NCBI GenBank assembly: GCA_050250875.1
Contig: JBFWNV010000001.1
Coordinates: forward strand, 434,001-498,000
Length of the DNA stretch: 64,000 nt
From: CAWAYR01 sp050250875
GTDB taxonomy: Bacteria; Acidobacteriota; Vicinamibacteria; Vicinamibacterales; UBA2999
Direction of reading: 5' to 3'
Below are positions 1-7,057 of this stretch, piece after piece; positions within the stretch are counted from its first letter, which is position 1, and every line of letters begins with the position of its first letter. The notes below the pieces were generated by a model that had not been told where the DNA came from, made no database searches, and saw nothing but the letters and a program-made list of their open reading frames with translations. Position numbers and translations under genes: made by a program.

Positions 1-1
1 G

Positions 2-220
2 CCGCGGCGGCACGTGGCCACCCTGAACGACCTCCACGGCGGCCACGACGCGCTGGTCGGGGCGATGGTGCGGCGGGCGGCGGCGATCGCCGCCGAACGC
101 GGCTGCGCCGACCGCGGCTACCGGACGGTGTTCAACTGCAACGCCGAGGCCGGGCAGACGGTGTTCCATCTGCACCTGCACGTGCTGGGTGGACGACCGA
201 TGGCCTGGCCGCCGGGGTAG
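2..220 (+). CDS. HIT-family protein, C-terminal part (5' end outside the window)
   Basis: The reading frame is open from base 2 and begins with PRRHVATLNDL, typical of the middle of a HIT (histidine triad) nucleotide-binding protein, so the start lies upstream of the window. The end carries the HIT signature HLHLHVLGG, whose His-x-His-x-His supplies the nucleophile that forms the nucleotidyl intermediate. About 72 residues are visible, roughly the C-terminal two thirds of a typical 110-residue protein. HIT proteins hydrolyse purine nucleoside phosphoramidates or related nucleotides; the substrate here cannot be told. The GTG at base 14 is internal and not the start. It is convergent with the permease gene that ends at 266. 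Confidence 0.88.
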   Translation, partial: PRRHVATLNDLHGGHDALVGAMVRRAAAIAAERGCADRGYRTVFNCNAEAGQTVFHLHLHVLGGRPMAWPPG

Positions 221-265
221 GCGGCGACCCGAAGCGCAGGGCAGACCGTCAGGGCTGCCGAACGC

Positions 266-2782
266 TCACTCGGCGCGCAGCGCCGTCGTCGGGTTGACGG
301 CGGTGGCGCGGCGGGCCGGGACCCACGCCGCGGCCACGGCGGCGCCGACGAACGCGAGCGGCGCGGCGGTGAAGACGGCGAGGTCGAACGCCGCGACGTC
401 GACGAACACGCTGGCCATCAGCCGGCCGACCGCCATGCCGAGCAGCACGCCGGCCACCACGCCGCCCGATGTCGTGGCCAGGCTCTCGCCGAGAATCATC
501 CACCGCACTGCCGCGGGCTCCGCGCCGACGGCGATGCGGATGCCGATCTCGCGGGTGCGCCGGACGACGGCGTGGGCCATCACCCCGTACAGGCCGACCA
601 GCGCCACCACCATCGCCGCGACGCCGAACGTCGCGAACAGGGCGCTGGCGCGGTTGAGGGCCCAGAACTCGATCGAGGCGTTGACGTGATCGTCGAACGT
701 GCGCACGCCGAACACCGGCAGCCCCGGCGCCGCCGCGCGAATCGCCTGGCGCACGGCGTCGACGCCCACCGGTGACCCGGCGGCGCCACGGACGTGGAAG
801 AACGTCGGGCCGGCCGCGCCGCGGGCCAGCGGCACGAACACGGCGCCGGGAAACTCGGTTTCGAACAGCGTCCAGTGCGTCGGCGCCACGATGCCGACCA
901 CGACGTAGGCGGTGCGATCGCCGTCGCGCGTCTCGAACTGGATGCGTTCGCCGAGCGCGTTGCCGGCCGGCCAGAGCCGCCGCGCCAGCGCCTCGTCGAG
1001 GATCGCCACCGGCGGCGCCGCGGCGTCGTGGCTCTCGACGTCGTCGAAGGTGCGGCCGGCCAGCAGCCGCACGCCCATCGCCGCGAAGTAGCCCTGGTTC
1101 ACCGCGTTCCACGGCGCGTCGAAGGCGCGTCCTTCCTCGGGCGTCGACGGCCGGGCGCCGTCGGGCAGCTCGGGCCCGGCCCGCCGCACGTCGCGGCTCA
1201 GATGAATGATGCCCATCGGCACGACCGGCGCGACGCCCACCGCCTCGACCCCAGGCAGCGTTGCCAGCCGGCGTTCGACGGCGCCGAGCACGGTCAGCGA
1301 TCGGGCGGCGTCGTAGCCGGCCAGCGACGGATCGACCTCGGCGAGCACGGTGGCGTCGGCGTCGAATCCGAGGTCCACGGCCATCCCGGTCCGGGCCATG
1401 CGGACGAACAGACCGGCGGCAATCAGCAGCGCCACCGACAGGGCCACCTGCGCGGCGACGAGCGGATGCCGCGGCCGCCAGCGGCGGCGCGGCGACGGGT
1501 CGGCGCCGGGCTGCGCCTTGAGATCGCTCAGCACGTCGGCGCGCGAGTGATGCAGCGCCGGACCGAGGGCGAACCAGATCGTGGCGAGCAGGCAGAACGC
1601 GGCGGTGGCGGCGCCGACCAGCGGCGAGCGCAGCCCGTCGAGCGTCATCGACACCGGCAGCATGGTGGTGAAGGCGCCGTGCAGCGTGCCGACGCCCCAC
1701 GCCGCCACGGCGGCGCCGACCAGGCCGCCGGCGGTCGAGAGCAGCAGGCCCTCGACCAGCAGCTGGCGCACGACGCGCGCCCGGCTGGCGCCGAGCGCCA
1801 GCCGGATCGCCAGCTCCTTCCGCCGCGCCCGGCCGCGGGCCAGGAGCATCGCCGCCAGGTTCAGGCAGACGGTGAGCAGCACGGCGGCGGTCAGGCCGAG
1901 CATCACGGCGCCGAGCAGTCCCACCGCGCCCTCGTCCATGGGCGAGGTGCTGGTGCCGAAGCGCGGCAGCGGGGCGACCGTGAGACGCGCGTCCCGGTAC
2001 TCGGCCGGCATCGCCGCGGCGAGCGCCGCGGCCGCCGGCGGCAGGCGGGTCGCGGCCGATTCGATCGACACGCCGGGAGCCAGCCGTCCGACCAGGAACA
2101 GCTGGTAGACGTCAGGTCGCTCGAGACGCGGCGCGACGCCGCCGTCGAAGACGTTGGCGAGGGAATGGAACACGCCGAGCGGGAAGAAGAGTTCGGGTCC
2201 GAACACCGACATGGTGCCGGTGAAGCCGCGCGGCGTGATGCCGACGACGGTGAAGGTCCGCTCGTTGACACGCACCGCGGAACCGACCAGCCCCGGATCG
2301 AAGCCGCGACGCTGCCAGAACGCCCAGGTGGCCACCACGACCGGCACGTCCTGCCCCGGCCGGCTCTCCTCGGCGGTGAAGCCGCGGCCGGCCGCCACCG
2401 GCACGCCGAGCACGTCGAAGTAGTTGCGGCTGACGATCACGCCGAAGGTGCGGCGCGACTCGCCGCCGTCGGTCACGCCGACCAGTGCGGGGACGTGGGC
2501 CAGGACGCCGGTGAACCCGTCGGTCGCCGCCAGCTGCTCGTAGGCGGCGTGCGAGAACGCCCGATAGGAATCGGGCTCGCTCGTGCGGCTCGAGTAGAGC
2601 TGGACGACGCGGTCGGGCTCGGCGAACGCCCGACCCGCGAAGCCGATCGCGTAGACGACGCTGAACATCCCGGCGTTCAGGCCGATGCCGAGGGCCAGCA
2701 CCGCCACCGCGGCGGCGGTGAAGCCCGGTGACGCCGCCAGTTGCCGGAATGCGAAGCGAACGTCGCCGAGCCAGGAGCCCAT
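266..2782 (-). CDS. ADOP-type ABC transporter permease (duplicated MacB/FtsX-like)
   Basis: An 838-residue membrane protein. It starts with the MGSWLGDVRFAFRQL segment seen in acidobacterial duplicated orphan permeases, followed by a transmembrane helix around residues 20-42, a MacB-type periplasmic core domain (about 50-260), and an FtsX-like three-helix block (about 285-410). The same core plus FtsX arrangement repeats in the second half (about 445-838, ending VPARRATAVNPTTALRAE). No ATPase gene adjoins it, as is usual for these orphan permeases. The family resembles MacB-like efflux or lipoprotein-release permeases, but the substrate is unknown. It lies 39 bp downstream of the GNAT gene on the same strand and may be cotranscribed. 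Confidence 0.9.
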   Translation of the reverse strand: MGSWLGDVRFAFRQLAASPGFTAAAVAVLALGIGLNAGMFSVVYAIGFAGRAFAEPDRVVQLYSSRTSEPDSYRAFSHAAYEQLAATDGFTGVLAHVPALVGVTDGGESRRTFGVIVSRNYFDVLGVPVAAGRGFTAEESRPGQDVPVVVATWAFWQRRGFDPGLVGSAVRVNERTFTVVGITPRGFTGTMSVFGPELFFPLGVFHSLANVFDGGVAPRLERPDVYQLFLVGRLAPGVSIESAATRLPPAAAALAAAMPAEYRDARLTVAPLPRFGTSTSPMDEGAVGLLGAVMLGLTAAVLLTVCLNLAAMLLARGRARRKELAIRLALGASRARVVRQLLVEGLLLSTAGGLVGAAVAAWGVGTLHGAFTTMLPVSMTLDGLRSPLVGAATAAFCLLATIWFALGPALHHSRADVLSDLKAQPGADPSPRRRWRPRHPLVAAQVALSVALLIAAGLFVRMARTGMAVDLGFDADATVLAEVDPSLAGYDAARSLTVLGAVERRLATLPGVEAVGVAPVVPMGIIHLSRDVRRAGPELPDGARPSTPEEGRAFDAPWNAVNQGYFAAMGVRLLAGRTFDDVESHDAAAPPVAILDEALARRLWPAGNALGERIQFETRDGDRTAYVVVGIVAPTHWTLFETEFPGAVFVPLARGAAGPTFFHVRGAAGSPVGVDAVRQAIRAAAPGLPVFGVRTFDDHVNASIEFWALNRASALFATFGVAAMVVALVGLYGVMAHAVVRRTREIGIRIAVGAEPAAVRWMILGESLATTSGGVVAGVLLGMAVGRLMASVFVDVAAFDLAVFTAAPLAFVGAAVAAAWVPARRATAVNPTTALRAE

Positions 2783-2821
2783 GCCGGATTCAGACGGGCC
2801 GGCCTGGCGATTTGTTTCGCC

Positions 2822-3661
2822 TCAGGCCTCCCGGCGCGCCAGCAGGTAGCGGCCGCGGTGCTGGCCACGGTCGAGGAAGAAGTCCACCACCCGATAGCCG
2901 CGCGTGAAATAGGCCTCGAACAGCTCCCGCGTCTGCATCCGCCATTCCAGCGCCAGTTCCGGCGCCTCGCGCTGCATCTCGGTGAAGCCCATCGGAATCT
3001 CGAGCACGAGCCGACGGTCGTCCCTGGCCAGGAACAGGTCGGCGTTGGCCAGCCACTGCTCCGCCGGACGCGTCACGTTGATGGGGACGGCGTCCGACAG
3101 GTCGGCGGCGCGCGCGGTGAGGGCGGTGTCCCCCGCCACCCGCCGTTCGACGTGAGGCTCGCGAATCCACCACTGCGCGACCAGGCGGTCGGTCGGCGTG
3201 CCCTTGTGCAGGACGCTGGTGGACTCGCCGTAGACGTTGCGGTGGTACTCCTCGGCGACGACGCCCAGCTTGGTGAAGTTGAGGTGCGCGTTCAGCGTCT
3301 GCAGCGGGTCGAACGTCCACTCGATGAGGTCGTAGCCCCGGGCCAGCGCCTTGTCGCGCTGCGCCAGCTTGAGCTGCCGGCCCAGGCCGCTGTTGGCGTA
3401 CGCCTTCAGCACGCCGAGCATGTGCGACCACTGCAGCAGCTGGCGGCCGCGCATGCCGACGATCGAGTAGACGAAGCCGACCAGGCGCTCGCTCGGGTCG
3501 AAGGCACCGATCAGGATCGCGCCGCGCTTGGTGGTGATGGTGAACACCGGCACCGTGACCATGTCGTGCAGGTCGGTGAAGCCCCACACCTCCTGTTCGA
3601 GGGCCATCACCTGGCGGAACTCGTCGGCGGTGTGCAGATCGCGAAAGCGCAGCTCGGACAT
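2822..3661 (-). CDS. GNAT-like acetyltransferase, COG3375-type
   Basis: A 279-residue protein starting MSELRFRDLHTADEF. The N-terminal half (about 1-150) resembles a GNAT fold: the acceptor-side helix with LEQEVWGF, a beta strand with GAILIGAFD and VGFVYSIVG, and the acetyl-CoA-loop-like SGLGRQLKLAQRDKA. The rest has the length and composition of the predicted acetyltransferase family COG3375, whose substrate is unknown. The frame stays open upstream to 3814, but that stretch overlaps the HAD gene and has no family similarity, so the ATG at 3659-3661 is preferred. It lies 38 bp after the HAD gene, which suggests one transcript from the M16 pair through to the permease. Confidence 0.8.
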   Translation of the reverse strand: MSELRFRDLHTADEFRQVMALEQEVWGFTDLHDMVTVPVFTITTKRGAILIGAFDPSERLVGFVYSIVGMRGRQLLQWSHMLGVLKAYANSGLGRQLKLAQRDKALARGYDLIEWTFDPLQTLNAHLNFTKLGVVAEEYHRNVYGESTSVLHKGTPTDRLVAQWWIREPHVERRVAGDTALTARAADLSDAVPINVTRPAEQWLANADLFLARDDRRLVLEIPMGFTEMQREAPELALEWRMQTRELFEAYFTRGYRVVDFFLDRGQHRGRYLLARREA

Positions 3662-3699
3662 CGGGGAACGAGTGTAACCCGTGGGCGCCGGCGGCCCGG

Positions 3700-4428
3700 T
3701 CAGCGCGCGGCGCCGGTGCCGGGCCAGATGAGCTCCGGCAACTCGTGCAGCCGCCGGATCACCGGCACCTGGGCCGGACGCTGCGCCGGCAGGGCGCCGT
3801 CGCGGCGCAGCCACACCGCGCGCAGCCCGGCGGCCAGCGCCCCGTGGACGTCGGCGTGCAGGCTGTCGCCGACCATCAGCGCCTCGCCGGCGTCGACGCC
3901 GGCCGCGCGCAGCGCCGCGTCGAAGATGCTGCGGTGCGGCTTCATGTGCCGGCCGGGATGCGCCGAGACGTGCGTCCGCACGTAGCGGTCGAGCGCGAAG
4001 TGCTCGGTGAACGCCTCGAGCGACCGGTGCGAGTTGGAGATCACGCCCAGCGTCAGGCCGCGCTCGGCGAGCACCGGCAGCACGTCGTGGACGTCGTCGT
4101 AGAGGTCGAAGTGGTGGTTGGCCGCCCAGGCGTCGTAGATCTCGGTGGCGGCGCGGGTCACCGCGTCGCCGCGGCCGCCCATGTGCTCGATGATCGCGGC
4201 GGTGTAGCGGATGAAGAGATCGTGATCGTAGGGTGCGCCGGCGTGCGCGTCGAGCAGCGGCAGCGCCCGGGCCACGGCGGCTTCGAACGCCGACGGATCC
4301 AGCGTGAGGCCGTGAGACGCGCAGGCCGCGGCGTAGCCGGGGCCGAGGAAGCGCGGTCCGGGCTCGATCAGCGTGAAATCGACGTCGAAGAACACCGCCC
4401 TGAGCGGCCTGGCCGAAGGACCGGTCAC
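3700..4428 (-). CDS. HAD-superfamily hydrolase (subfamily IA-like)
   Basis: A 242-residue haloacid-dehalogenase-like phosphatase. Motif I is FFDVDFTL (nucleophile Asp in DxDxT), motif II is the Ser of LGVISNSHRS, and motif IV is MVGDSLHADVHGA, with the acidic pair that binds magnesium. A helical cap is inserted between motifs I and II (about residues 20-110), as in subfamily IA phosphoglycolate-phosphatase-like enzymes. The physiological substrate is not predictable. The GTG start lies inside a GTGA overlap with the stop of the upstream M16 gene, so the two are translationally coupled. Leftward operon with the M16, GNAT and ADOP genes. Confidence 0.88.
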   Translation of the reverse strand: MTGPSARPLRAVFFDVDFTLIEPGPRFLGPGYAAACASHGLTLDPSAFEAAVARALPLLDAHAGAPYDHDLFIRYTAAIIEHMGGRGDAVTRAATEIYDAWAANHHFDLYDDVHDVLPVLAERGLTLGVISNSHRSLEAFTEHFALDRYVRTHVSAHPGRHMKPHRSIFDAALRAAGVDAGEALMVGDSLHADVHGALAAGLRAVWLRRDGALPAQRPAQVPVIRRLHELPELIWPGTGAAR

Positions 4429-5690
4429 GGTGCGTCGTCGGCCAGCGGTCCGGCCACCGCGACCACCGCCCGTGCCGGATCGAGCAGCCGGGCGGCCACG
4501 CGGGCGACGTCCTCGCGGCTCACTGCGGCGATGAAACCGGGCAGGCGCCGGTCGTGGTCGCTGCCCAGGCCGTGCAGTTCGGCCGAGAGCAGGAAGCCGG
4601 CGATGCCGGCGTTGGTCTCGAGCTGCCGCGGCAGCGAGCCGGTGAGGTACAGCTTGGCGTCGTCGATGTCGGCGGGCGGGAAGCCGTCGCGCAGCACCAG
4701 GCGCAGTTCCTCGTCGATCGACGCGATGGTGCGGGCCACGTTGTCGCTGGCGACGCCGGCGCGAACCATGAGCGGCCCGGCGGCCAGTCCGGCCTCGAGG
4801 TTGCTGAACACGTAGTACGCCATGCCCTGGCGCTCGCGGATGCTGTCGCCGAGGCGCCCGCCGAGGCCGTACTGTCCGAGCGCGTTGTTCATGACCAGCG
4901 CGGCGTAGTAGTCGGCGTCGTGGCGGCTCAGCCCCACGAATCCATAGGCGATGTCGGCCTGCGACTTGTCGGGCATGGGCCGGCGCACGATCGTCCGCTC
5001 ACGGACCGGAGCGGGCGCGTCGGGCTGGCCGATGACGCTCGACGCGGCGGGGGCCCAGTCGTCGAACTCCGCCGCCATCCGCTCGAGCGCCGCCGGCGCG
5101 TCGAGGTCGCCCACGGCCACCACCGTGGCCGCCGCCGGCGCGAACCAGCGGGCGTGGAAGCCGCGCAGGTCGGCGCGGCCCAGGGTGGCCACGGCCGGGC
5201 CGCGGCCGCGCACGGGACGGCCGAGCGGATGCGGGTCCGGGTAGAGCACGCCGAGCAGGGCATCCACCGCCGTCGCGCCCGGATCGTCCTCGGCTTCGCG
5301 GATCTCGGTCAGCAGCTCGCCCCGGCGCGTGATCACATCGGCATCGGGAAACGACGGCGTCCGCACCACGCCGGCCACCACCGGCAGCACGGCGGCGAAG
5401 TCGTCGGCGAGGCAGGTGGCGCTCACCACGATCTGCTGCCGGCCGGCCGCCGAGGTGAGCGACGCGCCGCGGCCCTCGATGCGATCGGCGATGGCGTCGG
5501 CATCGAGCGTCGTCGTGCCGCGATCGAGGACCCGCGCGGTCAGCGCCGCCAGACCCGGGGATGCCGCGGGGTCGGCGATCGCCCCGGCGTGCACGCCCAC
5601 GGCGAGGGACACCGCCGGAATCAGCCGGTTGGTCTGCACCACGACGGTGACGCCATTGGCCAGCACGCGGCGCTGGGGATCGAGCGGCAT
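4425..5690 (-). CDS. M16-family peptidase homologue lacking the HxxEH zinc site
   Basis: A 421-residue protein starting MPLDPQRRVLANGVTVVVQ. Both M16 lobes are recognisable, but where the zinc motif should lie the sequence reads PGLAALTARVLDRG, with no His-x-x-Glu-His. The C-terminal lobe keeps the conserved Arg/Tyr region (RERQGMAYYV) that closes over substrate. This matches the non-catalytic subunit of two-gene bacterial M16 systems and the alpha/beta split of mitochondrial processing peptidase. Its ATG overlaps the stop of the catalytic partner by one base, so paired expression is very likely. The frame stays open upstream, but that stretch overlaps the partner gene. Confidence 0.88.
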   Translation of the reverse strand: MPLDPQRRVLANGVTVVVQTNRLIPAVSLAVGVHAGAIADPAASPGLAALTARVLDRGTTTLDADAIADRIEGRGASLTSAAGRQQIVVSATCLADDFAAVLPVVAGVVRTPSFPDADVITRRGELLTEIREAEDDPGATAVDALLGVLYPDPHPLGRPVRGRGPAVATLGRADLRGFHARWFAPAAATVVAVGDLDAPAALERMAAEFDDWAPAASSVIGQPDAPAPVRERTIVRRPMPDKSQADIAYGFVGLSRHDADYYAALVMNNALGQYGLGGRLGDSIRERQGMAYYVFSNLEAGLAAGPLMVRAGVASDNVARTIASIDEELRLVLRDGFPPADIDDAKLYLTGSLPRQLETNAGIAGFLLSAELHGLGSDHDRRLPGFIAAVSREDVARVAARLLDPARAVVAVAGPLADDAP

Positions 5691-6982
5691 CAGTGCCCCT
5701 CGCCGCCGGCTGGCGTCGGCGCGAACGTGCCGATCGTGCGGTTGTCGGCGGCGAGATACCGCGCCGCGGCCCGGTGGGCCGAATCGACGGTCACCGCGGC
5801 GAGGCGCGGGAAGGCGTCGTGCCAGTCCTGCCAGCGCCCGATGGTCGCGAAGTAGCCGAGCTGGTGCGCCACGTCGGTGACGCTGTCGCCGTCGTAGACG
5901 AAACGGGCGCGCAGCTGCGCCTGCACCGTGGCCAGTTCGGCGGCGGTCGGGCCCTCGCGGACGAGCCGATCGACCTCGGCGAGCATCGCCTCTTCGACGA
6001 CGGCCAGCGACTGCCCGGCGGCGACGGTGGCGCTCAGCGAGTAGAGGAAGGGCTCGGCGGTCGGGGCCAGGAACCCGCCCACCGACGACGCCAGGCCGCG
6101 GTTGACCAGCGCGCGGTAGAGCCGGGCCCGCCGCTGGGGCGTCGGCACGCGTCCGCCGGACCAGATGTTGAGTCCGGACGCACCGGTGAGCACGGCGTCC
6201 ACGACGAGCAGCGGGAAGAAGTCGGGGTCGGCGAATCGCGGGGCGTGGTACGCCGCCCGCCAGTACGCGGTGGTGCCCGGCTTGCGCAGGCACACGCGGC
6301 GCTCTCCCTCCTGCGGCGGCTCCCCGGTGGCGGTGCGCCGCGCCGGCGCCCCCGGCGCCAGGCCGCCGAAGGCCTGCTCCACCCGGCGGAGCGCGTCGGC
6401 GGCGTCCACGTCGCCCACCACGACCAGCGTCGCGTTGTTGGGCACGTAGAAGCGGCGGTAGTGCCCGTAGAGATCCTCGCGGGTCATCGTCCGCAGGTCG
6501 TGGATCCAGCCGATCGTCGGGTGGCGGTAGGGGTGCGCCTTGAACGCCGTGGCCGTGATCTCGGTGTCGAGGCGCTGCTCGGGATCGTTCTCGCCCCCCT
6601 GCAGCTCCGAGATGATGACCGTCCGTTCACTTTCGCAGTCGGCCGGGTCGTAGAGGCCGTTCGCCATCCGCTCGGCCTCGATGAAGAGCATCCGGTCGAG
6701 GGCGTCGGTCGTCGCCGTCTCGAGGTAGGTGGTCTGATCGAGCCAGGTGTAGCCGTTCCAGGCGCCGCCGTAGCGTTCGATGATGCCCTTCACCTGGTCG
6801 CGCGGGATGTTGACGGTGCCCTTGAAGTTCATGTGCTCGACCCAGTGCGACACGCCGGTCACCCCGGGGCCTTCGTCGCGGGACCCGACGCGGTACCAGC
6901 ACCAGACCGAGGCGAGGGGCGCGGTGTGCACCTCCTGCACCAGCACGGTCAGGCCGTTGTCGAGCGTCGCCTCATGGACCAT
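5690..6982 (-). CDS. M16-family zinc metallopeptidase, catalytic subunit
   Basis: A 430-residue protein starting MVHEATLDNGLTVLVQ. The inverted zinc motif is intact: His46-x-x-Glu49-His50 within GVSHWVEHMNFKG, with a downstream acidic ligand candidate in VIISELQGGEN (about residue 126). Two M16 lobes are present. No signal peptide is visible, so cytoplasmic action is likely. First gene of the leftward block; the next gene is its inactive-looking partner. The start at 6982 is supported by the family start DNGLTVLV. A -10-like TACAGT ends only six bases upstream, so the mRNA may be nearly leaderless, although GGAAGG could also serve as a ribosome site. Confidence 0.92.
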   Translation of the reverse strand: MVHEATLDNGLTVLVQEVHTAPLASVWCWYRVGSRDEGPGVTGVSHWVEHMNFKGTVNIPRDQVKGIIERYGGAWNGYTWLDQTTYLETATTDALDRMLFIEAERMANGLYDPADCESERTVIISELQGGENDPEQRLDTEITATAFKAHPYRHPTIGWIHDLRTMTREDLYGHYRRFYVPNNATLVVVGDVDAADALRRVEQAFGGLAPGAPARRTATGEPPQEGERRVCLRKPGTTAYWRAAYHAPRFADPDFFPLLVVDAVLTGASGLNIWSGGRVPTPQRRARLYRALVNRGLASSVGGFLAPTAEPFLYSLSATVAAGQSLAVVEEAMLAEVDRLVREGPTAAELATVQAQLRARFVYDGDSVTDVAHQLGYFATIGRWQDWHDAFPRLAAVTVDSAHRAAARYLAADNRTIGTFAPTPAGGEGH

Positions 6983-6984
6983 CC

Positions 6985-7049
6985 TTCCACTGTACGTCCC
7001 CTGCCCACCGCGCTCCAACCGGCCCGTAAGTCGTTGACGTACAATGGAA
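6985..7049. promoter_or_regulatory. Divergent promoter region with mirrored -10 boxes (M16 pair / ileS)
   Basis: GACGTACAGTGGAA on the minus strand (6985-6998) and GACGTACAATGGAA on the plus strand (7036-7049) form a 14-bp inverted repeat with one mismatch. Each arm contains a -10-like hexamer: TACAGT (minus, 6989-6994) and TACAAT (plus, 7040-7045). The minus side also has TTGGAG (7013-7018) as a possible -35 at an 18-bp spacing; no clear -35 is seen for ileS. The repeat could be coincidental mirrored promoters or an operator. Confidence 0.5.
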
Positions 7050-7057
7050 AGCCACGT

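Noticed and set aside
794..2731. A 645-codon plus-strand frame opposite the ADOP permease
   Set aside because: Its product is low-complexity (Arg, Gly, His, Ala) with no domain or signal, while the opposite strand encodes a clear membrane permease.
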